A stretch of DNA of 64,000 bases from Butyrivibrio sp. MC2021 (GTDB lineage: Bacteria > Bacillota > Clostridia > Lachnospirales > Lachnospiraceae). This document shows positions 43,085-52,676 of this stretch, piece after piece (position 1 is the first letter of the stretch; each line of letters begins with the position of its first letter). Location of the stretch: assembly GCF_000621605.1 (NCBI RefSeq), contig NZ_JHXX01000006.1, positions 124,001-188,000 of the forward strand. The letters are read 5' to 3'. The position numbers and the translations under genes are program-made. The notes under the pieces were generated by a model. It saw nothing but the letters and a program-made list of their open reading frames with translations, was not told the DNA's origin and searched no databases.

Positions 43085-44665
43085 TCAAATGTTAAGAAGC
43101 TTGCTGTACTCAGCGAGGGCGCCATCTGTTTCGTGGGCAAGGACTTTCTTGGCAAGGACTTTGCCGAGCTGTACGCCTTCCTGGTCGAAACTGTTGATGT
43201 TCCATACGAAGCCCTGGAACATTACTTTGTTCTCGAAGTGAGAAAGAAGTGCACCAAGTGCTTCAGGGGTCAGCTCCTCACCGATGATGATACTTGAAGG
43301 ACGTCCGCCTTCGAAGTTCTTATTCTTGTTGTCATCTTTTTTACCGCAGGCGAATGCAACGATCTGAGCAGCAACGTTGGCGCAGAGCTTCTGCTGGCTG
43401 GTGCTGTCCTGAATGTTTACATCGTTCTGGCACTGGCTGTTCTTAAAGCCGATGAACTGAAGAGGAATGATATCTGTTCCCTGGTGAAGCAGCTGGTAGA
43501 AGGAGTGCTGTCCGTTGGTACCGGGCTCACCAAAGATGATTGGTCCTGTAACATAGTTAACAGGCTCGCCGAATCTGTTAACGCTCTTGCCGTTGGACTC
43601 CATGTCAAGCTGCTGAAGGTGTGCAGGGAAACGGCTAAGGCCCTGGGAGTAAGGAAGCACTGCTGTGCTGCCGTATCCAAGAACGTTTCTCTCGTAAACA
43701 CCGATAAGTGCATCAAGAAGTGCAGGGTTCTCAAGAACGTTTTTATTAGCTGCAAGTTTGTCCTCAGCGGCAGCGCCGTCCAGGAACTTAGCAAATACTT
43801 CGGGACCGAAAGCGAGGGAAAGAACTGCTCCGCCTACGCCTGAAGTTGAAGAATATCTTCCGCCGATATAGTCATCCATGAAGAAAGCTTCAAGGTAGTT
43901 ATCGCTCTTAGCAAGAGGTGATGTCTCGGAAGTAACGGCGATCATATGCTTGTTCTGATCAAGGCCGGCCTTCTTAAGAGCATCTGTAACGAAGGACTCA
44001 TTGGTAAGAGTCTCAAGTGTAGTTCCTGACTTGGAAACAAGGATGAACAGTGAGTGTGCAACGTCTACAGAAGCAAGAACAGCTGATGCGTCATCAGGAT
44101 CTACGTTGGAGATGAACTTGGCTTCCATCTTGAAGTTGCCGGTTCTCTTAGCCCAGTTCTCAAGAGCAAGATACATAGCTCTGGGGCCCAGATCAGATCC
44201 GCCGATACCGATCTGTACTACAGTTGTGAACTTCTCACCCTTGGCGTTTGCAATCTCGCCTGAGTGAACTTTTTTAGCAAAATCAGCAATTCTCTGCTGC
44301 TCTTTAACATAAAACTCGCGCTTGTTAACGCCGTCTGCAACCACGTCTTCTCCCAGCTGACCACGGGTAAGCTGATGAAGAACAAGACGCTTCTCGCCTG
44401 TATTTATAACTTCGCCGTTGTAGAGAGCTTCAAACTTCTCAAGGAGCTGAGCCTCTGTAGCAAGCTTTTCAAGTGAGCCAAGAACTGCATCGTCAACCTC
44501 TTTTGCAGCGTAGTTAAATGCAAGGCCTGCAGCCATAGGTACAGAGTACTTCTTTACACGCTCTGCTCCTGAGGCACCTTCCATAACTGCCTGAAGGTTA
44601 ACCTTTTTTGCGCCCTTGAGCTCATTAAATGAACCAAGAGTATCAAGATTATTCCAATTAATCAT
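43085..44665 (-). CDS. pgi: Glucose-6-phosphate isomerase
   Basis: 526 residues; ATG 44665 follows GAGGAGG. It interconverts glucose-6-phosphate and fructose-6-phosphate. Landmarks include VQIGIGGSDLGPRAMY, FILVSKSGTTLETLTNESF, DDYIGGRYSSTSGVG and GTNGQHSFYQLLHQGTDIIP (substrate-binding His and Lys region). The gene stands alone, preceded by an untranslated leader of about 130 bases with several hairpins and followed by a long terminator. Confidence 0.96.
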   Translation of the reverse strand: MINWNNLDTLGSFNELKGAKKVNLQAVMEGASGAERVKKYSVPMAAGLAFNYAAKEVDDAVLGSLEKLATEAQLLEKFEALYNGEVINTGEKRLVLHQLTRGQLGEDVVADGVNKREFYVKEQQRIADFAKKVHSGEIANAKGEKFTTVVQIGIGGSDLGPRAMYLALENWAKRTGNFKMEAKFISNVDPDDASAVLASVDVAHSLFILVSKSGTTLETLTNESFVTDALKKAGLDQNKHMIAVTSETSPLAKSDNYLEAFFMDDYIGGRYSSTSGVGGAVLSLAFGPEVFAKFLDGAAAEDKLAANKNVLENPALLDALIGVYERNVLGYGSTAVLPYSQGLSRFPAHLQQLDMESNGKSVNRFGEPVNYVTGPIIFGEPGTNGQHSFYQLLHQGTDIIPLQFIGFKNSQCQNDVNIQDSTSQQKLCANVAAQIVAFACGKKDDNKNKNFEGGRPSSIIIGEELTPEALGALLSHFENKVMFQGFVWNINSFDQEGVQLGKVLAKKVLAHETDGALAEYSKLLNI

Positions 44666-44715
44666 TTTTCGAGTCCTCCTCTATTATTATCAGTTTAAAC
44701 CTGACTATGCCCGTT

Positions 44716-44798
44716 CGGATACGGGATCCGTAATCGCCCAAAGGACGCGCGATAACGGTTTCCAGCTCCTATTTGCCTTGCGGAAACCCTTTTCCGCA
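44716..44798 (-). promoter_or_regulatory. Structured 5' leader of pgi with mutually exclusive hairpins
   Basis: Read on the minus strand: GCGGAAA/TTTCCGC (44798-44780) competes with GGTTTCC/GGAAACC (44788-44757) because they share the TTTCC strand. Two further stems follow, ATCGC/GCGAT (44753-44733) and CGGAT/ATCCG (44730-44716), before the ribosome site. No known riboswitch class was recognised. The alternative pairing is what a cis-acting switch would show. Confidence 0.45.
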
Positions 44799-44922
44799 TT
44801 CGATAAAAGTTTATCAAACCTTAAAAGACATAGCAAGCACAAGGTTTTAAATATATTATGAAATATAGTAATAAATATATAAATAATTTTTGTTCAAAAA
44901 ATTGATAATTATAAAGTGAAAA

Positions 44923-44952
44923 TTAACAACCGTGCATTTTTTATGTTATACT
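44923..44952 (+). promoter_or_regulatory. Promoter of the first two-component system
   Basis: TTAACA (44923-44928), an 18-bp spacer and TATACT (44947-44952), 22 bp before the start codon. Confidence 0.5.
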
Positions 44953-44974
44953 TAATTTAGATGTAGGGGGCACT

Positions 44975-46501
44975 ATGCGTTTTCGTACTAAACTCTTGAT
45001 CACATCAATAGCGGTTGTAATAATACCGATTATACTTGCAGTAGGAACGTACCTTGTATTAGGAAGTTATTTGGTGGGAAGGCAGCAGACCGTTGGATAC
45101 CCCAGAAACATGGACTATGGCATGATTTCGGACCCCGGCGGAGCCTTTTCTGAAATGACGGAGGAGCTTACCAAGGAGATCACTCTTTCGCTTTTAGTTG
45201 ATCCTTTTGCACTGGAGAACACGCTTTTTCTCAGTGAACTCAACAGTAAAGTTGAGCAGAAGTATGCTTTTATCATTGTTAAAAAAGGGGATGCGGTCTA
45301 CTACGTAGATGACTACGAGCGGGCCAGAGACGTACTGAAGGAGCTTCCGGGCTACGGAACCAACGTAAACGGAATCTACTACACATCCTCAAGACGACTA
45401 GTAAGGCAGATTGACTTTATCTTTTCCACAGGGGAAGAGGGCTCGTTGTACATAGTATCAGGGCTCAGACCGGCACTGACTACTTCCATGATAGTGTACA
45501 TGAGTATCGCCATCATACTGATCCTTTTGCTAACCAGTATTCTGCTCACCATGTGGATCGGAAGGAGCTTTTTCAAGCCCATCGACGAACTTAACGTGGC
45601 GATGCAGCATATTAAGGATGGCAATTTTGACTATGTCCTTCCGACGGACGTCAAGGAAAAGGGTGAGATTGGAGCCATGTACCGCAACTACGAGGACATG
45701 AGACTTCGTCTTAAGGAATCCGCGGAAGAAAAAATAGAGCGAGAGAAGCAGAACAAGGAGCTTATCAGTAATATTTCCCACGACCTTAAGACTCCTATCA
45801 CTGCCATTAAGGGATATTCCCAGGGACTTCTTGAAGGCGTTGCCGACAACCCTGAGAAGCAGATGAAATACATCAAGATCATTTACGGTAAGGCCAATGA
45901 CATGAACAACCTGATAAATGAGCTTACGCTGTATTCCAGTATCGACAACAACCGTATCCCTTATAATTTTGTAAAGCTCAATGTGGCTGATTACTTCGGC
46001 GATTGTATCGAGGAGATCGGCGCGGACCTTGAAAATAAGCAGATTGAGCTGAATTATTCGAACCTTACTACTCCGGACACCCAGATCGTTGCGGATCCCG
46101 AGCAGATAAAGAGGGTAGTCAACAATATCGTCAGCAACAGCGTCAAGTACCTCAATCGTGACGACGGCACCGGTCAGATCGACATCAGGATCCTTGATGA
46201 GCTGGATTCCATCCGAGTGGAGCTGGAGGATAACGGCAAGGGAATCGCCCAGAAGGACATTCCCAATATCTTCGACAGATTCTACAGGACGGACGCATCC
46301 CGCAATTCCAAGCAGGGCGGCAGCGGTATAGGACTATCAATAGTTAAAAAGATAATTGAGGATCATGGCGGATATATATGGGCTACAAGCCATGAGGGGG
46401 AGGGAACCTGCATGCATTTCGTCCTTCGTAAATTTGTGGACTATGCAGACAGCTCCGAGGCTGATACAGAAGCCGTAACAGTAGACCAGGACACATATTA
46501 A
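44975..46501 (+). CDS. Sensor histidine kinase with HAMP domain
   Basis: 508 residues. Membrane helices at about 8-30 and 171-193 flank an external sensor of about 140 residues. HAMP domain about 195-247, HisKA with phospho-acceptor His269 in SNISHDLKTPI, and an ATPase domain with N-box NIVSNSVKYL, G1 EDNGKGI, F-box FDRFYRTD and G2 GGSGIGLSI. ATG 44975 follows AGGGGG. Its cognate regulator gene starts 21 bp downstream. The ligand is unknown. Confidence 0.92.
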   Translation: MRFRTKLLITSIAVVIIPIILAVGTYLVLGSYLVGRQQTVGYPRNMDYGMISDPGGAFSEMTEELTKEITLSLLVDPFALENTLFLSELNSKVEQKYAFIIVKKGDAVYYVDDYERARDVLKELPGYGTNVNGIYYTSSRRLVRQIDFIFSTGEEGSLYIVSGLRPALTTSMIVYMSIAIILILLLTSILLTMWIGRSFFKPIDELNVAMQHIKDGNFDYVLPTDVKEKGEIGAMYRNYEDMRLRLKESAEEKIEREKQNKELISNISHDLKTPITAIKGYSQGLLEGVADNPEKQMKYIKIIYGKANDMNNLINELTLYSSIDNNRIPYNFVKLNVADYFGDCIEEIGADLENKQIELNYSNLTTPDTQIVADPEQIKRVVNNIVSNSVKYLNRDDGTGQIDIRILDELDSIRVELEDNGKGIAQKDIPNIFDRFYRTDASRNSKQGGSGIGLSIVKKIIEDHGGYIWATSHEGEGTCMHFVLRKFVDYADSSEADTEAVTVDQDTY

Positions 46502-46522
46502 AAAGAAAGGTAAAGAACGTGT

Positions 46523-47212
46523 ATGAGCAAAATTCTTATTGTTGAGGATGAAGAGGCAATCGCCGACCTCGAGAAGGATTACCTTGAACTCAGTGACTTT
46601 GAGGTAAAGATTGAGAACACCGGAGATGCAGGTCTTGAAACCGCTATTGCAGAGGACTTTGATCTGATAATTCTTGACCTTATGCTTCCGGGAATGGATG
46701 GCTTTGAAGTTTGTAAGCACATCAGGGAAAAGAAGGATGTGCCGATCCTTATGGTATCCGCCAAGAAGGACGACATTGACAAGATAAGAGGCCTTGGACT
46801 TGGCGCCGACGACTATATCACCAAGCCCTTCAGCCCATCAGAGCTGGTGGCAAGAGTTAAGGCACATATGGCCAGATACTCAAGACTTGTTGGTTCAGGT
46901 CATGAGTCCAACGACTATGTAGAGATCAGAGGACTGAAGATCGACAAGACCGCAAGAAGAGTTTATGTGGATGACCAGGAGAAGAGCTTCACAACCAAGG
47001 AGTTCGATCTTCTTACTTTCCTTGCAGAGAATCCCAACCACGTATTCACCAAGGAAGAGCTCTTCCGCAAGATCTGGAACATGGATTCCATCGGCGATAT
47101 CGCCACTGTAACAGTGCATATCAAGAAGATCCGTGAAAAGATCGAGTACGACACCTCCAATCCACAGTATATTGAAACAATTTGGGGCGTAGGCTACAGA
47201 TTTAAGGTATAA
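46523..47212 (+). CDS. OmpR-family response regulator
   Basis: 229 residues. Receiver domain with Asp52 in LIILDLMLPGMDG, acidic pair EDEE near the start and Lys in YITKPFSP. The winged-helix output domain (about 130-229) has TTKEFDLLTFLAENP and the terminal TIWGVGYRF. It pairs with the histidine kinase just upstream. A hairpin terminator follows within 60 bp. Confidence 0.93.
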   Translation: MSKILIVEDEEAIADLEKDYLELSDFEVKIENTGDAGLETAIAEDFDLIILDLMLPGMDGFEVCKHIREKKDVPILMVSAKKDDIDKIRGLGLGADDYITKPFSPSELVARVKAHMARYSRLVGSGHESNDYVEIRGLKIDKTARRVYVDDQEKSFTTKEFDLLTFLAENPNHVFTKEELFRKIWNMDSIGDIATVTVHIKKIREKIEYDTSNPQYIETIWGVGYRFKV

Positions 47213-47228
47213 TACAAGATGCACATTG

Positions 47229-47267
47229 GCGTCTATCATCGGTAAATGCCGTTGGTAGACGCTTTTT
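47229..47267 (+). terminator. Terminator after the first two-component system
   Basis: GCGTCTATCATCGG pairs with CCGTTGGTAGACGC (one mismatch region), followed by TTTTTT. Confidence 0.88.
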
Positions 47268-47298
47268 TCAGTTTATAAAATCCGAGAGTGTTGATTTG

Positions 47299-48075
47299 AT
47301 GAGAGAGATAAAAATCGTCTATGAAGACAATGACATAATCGCCTGCCACAAGCCCGCCGGAGTTGCCACGGAAGGGGCAAGGGTAGGCAGCATGGATGTG
47401 GTGAGCTACGTAAGGAACTACCTGGCGCGAAAAGAGCGCAGGGCCGCCTATGCAGGAAAACCCAAGCCCCCATACGTCGCCACCGTAAGCCGCCTGGACC
47501 AGCCGGTGGAGGGCGTTCTGGTTCTTGCCAAGACCAAGGCAGCAGCCACGAGCCTTTCCGGGCAGATCAAGGAAAAGACTACGGATAAGTACTACTATGC
47601 TCTTTCTTTTGGAAGTGTTCAGGAAAAATCAGGTCATTTGACTGACTATATCGCACGTAAAGAAAGCGATGGGAACGCGATAATCCTCACTGAAAAAGAG
47701 AAGGAATCGTTTGATGGCAGTTCAGTGCTTCTGGATAGTGGTGAAAAGTGTCGCCTTATCGCAGGAGGAGTAGACAAAGCAGAGCTGGAATATGAAGTGG
47801 TAGCTGAAGAAAGCGAGATGACACTCTTTAAAATCAAGCTCCTTACCGGGCGGTATCATCAGATTCGTGCACAGCTATCGTATTTGGGACATCCGATCCT
47901 CGGAGATCAGAAGTACGGAAGTGCTGATTCCAAGGCCTTTTCTGAATCCCAGGGAATCAAGGATGTGTGCCTTGTCTGCTACAAATTTGCTTTCGACCAT
48001 CCAAAGACAGGCAAACGCACAGAATTTTCAGTAAAACCACATAATTCACATATAAGTGAATTGATCCGGAAGTAA
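47299..48075 (+). CDS. RluA-family pseudouridine synthase
   Basis: 258 residues. ATG 47299 is preferred to the adjacent TTG; the ribosome site is weak (GAGAG). The RluA core is seen in VYEDNDIIACHKPAGV, VSRLDQPVEGVLVLAKT with the catalytic Asp in RLD, and LTGRYHQIRAQLSYLGHPILGD. There is no N-terminal S4 domain. It isomerises uridine in rRNA or tRNA; the target position cannot be told. The usual HRLD is SRLD here. Confidence 0.85.
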   Translation: MREIKIVYEDNDIIACHKPAGVATEGARVGSMDVVSYVRNYLARKERRAAYAGKPKPPYVATVSRLDQPVEGVLVLAKTKAAATSLSGQIKEKTTDKYYYALSFGSVQEKSGHLTDYIARKESDGNAIILTEKEKESFDGSSVLLDSGEKCRLIAGGVDKAELEYEVVAEESEMTLFKIKLLTGRYHQIRAQLSYLGHPILGDQKYGSADSKAFSESQGIKDVCLVCYKFAFDHPKTGKRTEFSVKPHNSHISELIRK

Positions 48076-48112
48076 TTATTTTATCTTCACGTATTTATAT
48101 TTATCGATGCAA

Positions 48113-48388
48113 CCTCGTCCACGGGGGCCGACACGCAGCAGGACGTCAGAAATGTGAGTCCTGTGAGAGAGCGCAAAGATTCATGAGCGCTACCAAAATC
48201 CTCCGAGGGTCTGTCCGCGGCTCAATGTCTGACGTCCGACGGATTAGAGCATGTGGTGGTTGCAGAAGATACGGACGGAGTTCTTGAGTCGCAGACACGA
48301 GGGGGACTTTTGGGAGTGCCATGAATCTAAGCGAAGGAGCGGCGAATATTTCTGACGTTCTGCTGTGGGGCGGCCCCCGTGGACGAGG
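48113..48388. repeat. 276-bp long fold-back element
   Basis: The terminal 41 bp (48113-48153 and 48348-48388) are inverted repeats with four mismatches. The interior remains imperfectly complementary all the way to an apical loop near 48250 (for example GTCTG/CAGAC, CTCAA/TTGAG and GTCCG/CGGAC). No gene is present. The whole unit could form one extended hairpin or cruciform. It ends 32 bp before an O-antigen-ligase-like gene. Confidence 0.75.
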
Positions 48389-48420
48389 ATGGGGGACCAA
48401 AAAATAATCGGGAGTATTTT

Positions 48421-49926
48421 ATGAAGTTTCTGACAGCAATTTACATAGTGGTGATGTGTGTTTTTTTACCAATATACATGAAGGACGGATATCACAAGCT
48501 GGGCGAAGCTAAGGGTTTGGCATTTCTGTGGATAAGCGGGATTGCGCTGGGGGCCTGTGTTTTGGGAATCGGAATCTATCTGCTGAGGCTTAAGAAAGCG
48601 GGGAAACAGATAGATAAAGAAAGGCTGATCGTAACCGCGAGAAAGGGAGCTTTTCTTCTGGCATTCTTCGGCTTATCCATCATTTCGCTTGCCTTCGCAG
48701 TAGATAGGAAGGTAGCCTTCTTCGGCCTGGATGGCTGGAGAACCGGCTTTCTGACCTGGGGTTTTGCAGCGGCACTGGCCTTTATCATTGCCTTTTGGGG
48801 CATAGGCAGCGGCAAGTTCAGTAAATGGGTGGCCGCCATAAGTCTTTTGGTGCCCTTCCTGATGTTCATCCTTGGCATCATCAACAGATTCGGCATCTAC
48901 CCCTTTGCCATCAACGGCAGAAACAATTCCTACCTGGCAACCATCGGCAACATCAATTGGTTCACCGGCTTTCTGTCAGTGTTTGTGCCCCTTGGGGCAG
49001 GGCTCTGCTACAGGGAAAAGAGATTTTCCAAGGGCTTTTTCCTCTGCGCAATATACGAGCTGGTGGGCCTTGCGGCACTTTTTCTTCAGGGAAGCGAGAG
49101 CGCCCTTCTGGTGGTGGGAGCATGCTTCGGGCTTCTTGCCTTTAACGGCCTCAGGGACAGAGAGAGTTTTAAGAACTTCCTCTGCCAGCTTTTTATCCTG
49201 GGAATAGCCATGGAGAGTGCAGGTCTTCTCTATATAATCCTTAAGAGCAGCTATACCTACGAGGACAGCATCCTGATCCTTACCTGCGCAAGGCACGTGG
49301 GACTTATCCTGGCGGCAGCGGCAATCAGCCTCTACAGACTCAGCTGTCTTCTTGGGGAGATCAAGGCTTCCTTCAAAAAGGAAATCTACCGCTACCTCCT
49401 CATAGGAGTGGCCATCACGGCAGGGGTTGTGGTTCTTTTATATGTAAAAAACAGCTTCAGTGATGACTTCGGCAACGGCAGGGGCGTCATCTGGAGGATC
49501 TCAGCCATGGTCTTTTCCGGGGAATCCTTTTTCCAAAAGCTCTTTGGTGTGGGACCTGACTGTTACTTTGCTTTTATCAAAACAGATAAGGAGATTGCCC
49601 GGGTGGTGTATGATGCCTTCGATGGCGCAAGGCTCACCAATGCCCACTCAGAGCTCTTTACAATCCTTATCCAGAACGGAATCCTGGGAGCAGCGGCCTA
49701 CCTTGGAATGATATTTTCAAGTCTCTGGAATCTCATGAAGATCGCAGAGGGCATGAATTCAGAGGAAGATACCAGACTGGCCATGGTCTTTGCCCTTCCT
49801 ATCGGAGCCTACTTCCTGAACAGCCTTGTGTCTTTTCCCCAGACTGTATCGACTCCCTACTTCTTCATCTGCATCGGTATGGGACTGAAGCTAATGGCAG
49901 ATCACAGACTCAGATCTCAGAAATAG
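48421..49926 (+). CDS. O-antigen ligase/Wzy-like polytopic membrane protein
   Basis: 501 residues from ATG 48421 with CGGGAG upstream. About 11 membrane helices. The Wzy_C/WaaL-like segment is visible in NGRGVIWRISAMVFS, FGVGPDCYF and TNAHSELFTILIQNGILGA, including the conserved Arg and the H-x-x-x-L-x-x-x-x-x-x-G pattern. Such proteins polymerise or ligate surface glycans. No other glycan genes are adjacent. It begins right after the 276-bp fold-back element. Confidence 0.8.
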   Translation: MKFLTAIYIVVMCVFLPIYMKDGYHKLGEAKGLAFLWISGIALGACVLGIGIYLLRLKKAGKQIDKERLIVTARKGAFLLAFFGLSIISLAFAVDRKVAFFGLDGWRTGFLTWGFAAALAFIIAFWGIGSGKFSKWVAAISLLVPFLMFILGIINRFGIYPFAINGRNNSYLATIGNINWFTGFLSVFVPLGAGLCYREKRFSKGFFLCAIYELVGLAALFLQGSESALLVVGACFGLLAFNGLRDRESFKNFLCQLFILGIAMESAGLLYIILKSSYTYEDSILILTCARHVGLILAAAAISLYRLSCLLGEIKASFKKEIYRYLLIGVAITAGVVVLLYVKNSFSDDFGNGRGVIWRISAMVFSGESFFQKLFGVGPDCYFAFIKTDKEIARVVYDAFDGARLTNAHSELFTILIQNGILGAAAYLGMIFSSLWNLMKIAEGMNSEEDTRLAMVFALPIGAYFLNSLVSFPQTVSTPYFFICIGMGLKLMADHRLRSQK

Positions 49927-49948
49927 CAACTGCATATGACATAAGAAA

Positions 49949-49980
49949 AGCCGGTCCTCATTATCAAAATGAGGCCGGCT
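49949..49980. terminator. Bidirectional terminator
   Basis: AGCCGGTCCTCATT pairs with AATGAGGCCGGCT. A or T runs on both sides allow it to serve both convergent genes. Confidence 0.9.
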
Positions 49981-49995
49981 CTTAATTTGCTATAT

Positions 49996-50481
49996 TCAGA
50001 TCAGTTCCGGAACCTTGATGGAATCATCAAGCTCGTGGAAGAAGGTTCTTGTCTCTACAATTCCGTAGAGGGCTTCCTTATATTCAAAAAGGAAGCGGTC
50101 GTTGATGTTCTCTTCACCGTACATCTTGGCACGGCCGGTGTAGGCGTTAAGCACTGAAACGTAGCGCTTGTCCCTGTCGAACATCTTTATGATCTCATCT
50201 TTTCTGCGGCGCGGATGCTTGGAAGCGAATTTCCTGATGTCCAGCTGAAGGTCTACAGGAAGCTCCTTTTCGCGTTCATGCACAGCGTGGAGATATTTAT
50301 TATAGGTTTCTTCATCAATCTTTTCAAAACGATCAACAAACTCCATACAACAAGCATTGTCAGGAAGTTTGAGCCTTACCCTGTCCTCGGCGATCACATC
50401 CTCAATCTCTGCTACTACTTGTGGAACGAGAGGTTTCTGGTTGTAATCAAGAATAATAACTTTGTCCCCGCTTTTGTACAT
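49996..50481 (-). CDS. Conserved-looking protein of unknown function with SH3-like N-terminus
   Basis: 161 residues. ATG 50481 is chosen since GGAGGG lies 6 bases upstream, while ATG 50487 abuts that site. The first 50 residues (YKSGDKVIILDYNQKPLVPQ) look like a small beta-barrel; the rest is charged and helical with RRRKDEIIKMF. No signal peptide or membrane helix, so it is cytoplasmic. I do not recognise a family. Confidence 0.6.
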   Translation of the reverse strand: MYKSGDKVIILDYNQKPLVPQVVAEIEDVIAEDRVRLKLPDNACCMEFVDRFEKIDEETYNKYLHAVHEREKELPVDLQLDIRKFASKHPRRRKDEIIKMFDRDKRYVSVLNAYTGRAKMYGEENINDRFLFEYKEALYGIVETRTFFHELDDSIKVPELI

Positions 50482-50622
50482 ACGCATCCCTCCAGTCAGT
50501 AAAAATTAAGTTTAGTTGTGATTTATTAATTATAGCATAGGAATGCAGTATTAATGGGACTTCTCAGACATTTTTACGAAAAAAATATCTTAAAAAAGTA
50601 TAAAGTTGTCACATTTTATTAT

Positions 50623-51963
50623 TTACTTACTAATTCTAGCCATCATGCTCTTGGGAAGGTGCCTCGGAAGAGTTACCACAAATCTGATGAGCTCATCCCC
50701 ATCTCGCAGTGCCTGGATATCGCCTCCGTGGGAGATGGCTATGGCCCTTGCCACGGAAAGGCCTATTCCGAAACCGCCGCTTTCTCTGCTTCGGGAGGAG
50801 TCCGCTCTGTAGAACCTGTCAAATAGCTTGTCCAGATTGCCCTCGGGGATGTTGCTGCAGCTGTTTGAGACCTCAAGAACTACATTTTTGTCCCTGGAGA
50901 GCATAAGGTGTATGTTTCCTTTTTCCGAAGAATACTTAATGGCATTGTCCAGGAGCAGGGATGTGAGCTGGGTTATGGCGTTCTTATCCCCGGTGATGTG
51001 TATGTCTTCTTCTATATTTATCTGATAGTCCTTGCCTTCGGATTCCGCCACGGGTTCAAAGCTTCTGGCGGTTTCTTCCACGGCCTTGCTCATGTCAAAA
51101 TCGCTGTAGACCACATGCATCACTTCCTCGTCCATTCTGGAGAGAGTCAGCATATTTTTTACCAGAGAATTCATGCGCTTTATCTGGTTGCGGATACTTC
51201 CGGTCCATTCGCTCTTGCCGGATTCCAGCTCCAGAACGTCAACATTGGCGGAGATGACAGCCAGCGGGGTCTTCAGTTCATGGCCTGCGTCGGTGATGAA
51301 TCTCTTTTGCTTATCCAGGGACTCAACCACGGGGGCCACGGCTCTTCCGGAGAAGAGATACACCAGAATGAACATGGCCACCAGGGCAAAAAGGCCTATG
51401 AGCAGTGACTGATACAGCAGTGTGTAGGCGCTGAGGATTGAGGTGCTCAGGTCCGTGAAAACAATTATGCTGTTGCCGTCGGTATCCAGCAGCTGCTGAT
51501 ATCTGTAGGAGTGATGAAAGCCCTTGTGGTTCTTATCGGAATAAACAGCGTTGCCATAGCTTATGGCGGTGTCATCATCAACGGAAGCAACGTGACTGGT
51601 GTCTGCCATGTAGACTTTACCGTCAGCGTTGAATTTTACATAGAAATATCTGGACTGATAGGGCATCTCCCGGGACCTGTTGTCGTTTAATTTATCCAGG
51701 GCAAAAAAGGCACTGGGATCATTTTCGATGGGACCTCTGGGGCCGCGGCCTCTGCCCTTGGACTCAGGCCCAAAGGGCATGGGAAATTCACCGTCGTTGA
51801 GGGTCAGCATGTTAAGGAGGTTGTCCGCATCGGAAATAAGACGGTTCACGTTAACGATGTTGATGACGAAGATCATTATGGCGAGAATGACCAGCAGCGA
51901 TAACATCGCAGTAAGCACGAACTTTTTCCGCAGCTTTTTTACCATACTGTTTTCAGCTTCCAT
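50623..51963 (-). CDS. Sensor histidine kinase of the second two-component system
   Basis: 446 residues. Two membrane helices (about 14-36 and 185-210) bracket a sensor loop with a Gly/Arg/Pro-rich stretch (ESKGRGRGPRGPIEND). HisKA His228 in DAGHELKTPL; ATPase motifs LLDNAIKYSS, FDRFYRADSSRSRESGGFGIGLS. No clear HAMP. Its start overlaps the regulator's stop by one base (TAATG) and GAGGTC provides a ribosome site, so the two are coupled. Confidence 0.92.
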   Translation of the reverse strand: MEAENSMVKKLRKKFVLTAMLSLLVILAIMIFVINIVNVNRLISDADNLLNMLTLNDGEFPMPFGPESKGRGRGPRGPIENDPSAFFALDKLNDNRSREMPYQSRYFYVKFNADGKVYMADTSHVASVDDDTAISYGNAVYSDKNHKGFHHSYRYQQLLDTDGNSIIVFTDLSTSILSAYTLLYQSLLIGLFALVAMFILVYLFSGRAVAPVVESLDKQKRFITDAGHELKTPLAVISANVDVLELESGKSEWTGSIRNQIKRMNSLVKNMLTLSRMDEEVMHVVYSDFDMSKAVEETARSFEPVAESEGKDYQINIEEDIHITGDKNAITQLTSLLLDNAIKYSSEKGNIHLMLSRDKNVVLEVSNSCSNIPEGNLDKLFDRFYRADSSRSRESGGFGIGLSVARAIAISHGGDIQALRDGDELIRFVVTLPRHLPKSMMARISK

Positions 51964-52637
51964 TATTTGACCTCGTTTATAGAATAGCCAAGACCTCTTG
52001 AGGCCTTGATCTCACAGGTTGCATCCAAAGAAGCGAGTTTCTTTCGAAGGTTGGAAATGTAGACCCAGACTACGTTTACGTCCGCTTCGCCGTCAGACCA
52101 GATGCGGTCCATGAAGGTGTCCACGGAGATAATGCGGCCGGGGCTTGTCATGAGCATCTCCATCATCTGGAATTCCCTGCCCGCAAGGCGCACGGCCTCG
52201 TGATCCGGGGTCTTGAGCTCGCACCCGTTTCTGTCCAAAGTAAGGTTTCCGCAGGTCAGGTCAGAGGGAGCAAATTCCTCTTTTCTCCTGAGCATTGCCC
52301 GCACTCTTGCCAGGAGCTCCCCCATATCAAAGGGCTTGGAAATATAGTCGTCCGCCCCCAGGTCCAGGCCTTTTATCCTGTCATCCACCTCGGTCTTGGC
52401 AGTGAGGAAAAGAGCCGGTGTGGAGATGCCCTTGGCTCTAAGGGCCTTCAGAACCTCCATGCCGTCCATGCCGGGCATCATGACATCCAGGATGATGCCG
52501 TCGTAGTCCCCCGCAAGAGCGTAGTCCAGGGCGTCGGTGCCGTTGTAGACCGCATCCACGGTGTAGTTGCTGTGTTTTAATATAGCCACCAGGGCGTTTG
52601 TTAATTCTTTTTCGTCGTCTGCAAGAAGAAGTTTCAT
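51963..52637 (-). CDS. OmpR-family response regulator of the second two-component system
   Basis: 224 residues. Asp51 in GIILDVMMPGMDG, N-terminal DDE, Lys in YISKPFDMGE; winged helix about 125-224 ending RGLGYSINE. ATG 52637 follows AAAGGAA. Regulator-then-kinase order, overlapping by one base. A direct-repeat box precedes its promoter, as expected for self-activation. Confidence 0.93.
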   Translation of the reverse strand: MKLLLADDEKELTNALVAILKHSNYTVDAVYNGTDALDYALAGDYDGIILDVMMPGMDGMEVLKALRAKGISTPALFLTAKTEVDDRIKGLDLGADDYISKPFDMGELLARVRAMLRRKEEFAPSDLTCGNLTLDRNGCELKTPDHEAVRLAGREFQMMEMLMTSPGRIISVDTFMDRIWSDGEADVNVVWVYISNLRKKLASLDATCEIKASRGLGYSINEVK

Positions 52638-52676
52638 ATGAAATAATTCCTTTATTAAAAGTGATCATTAGTTCCT

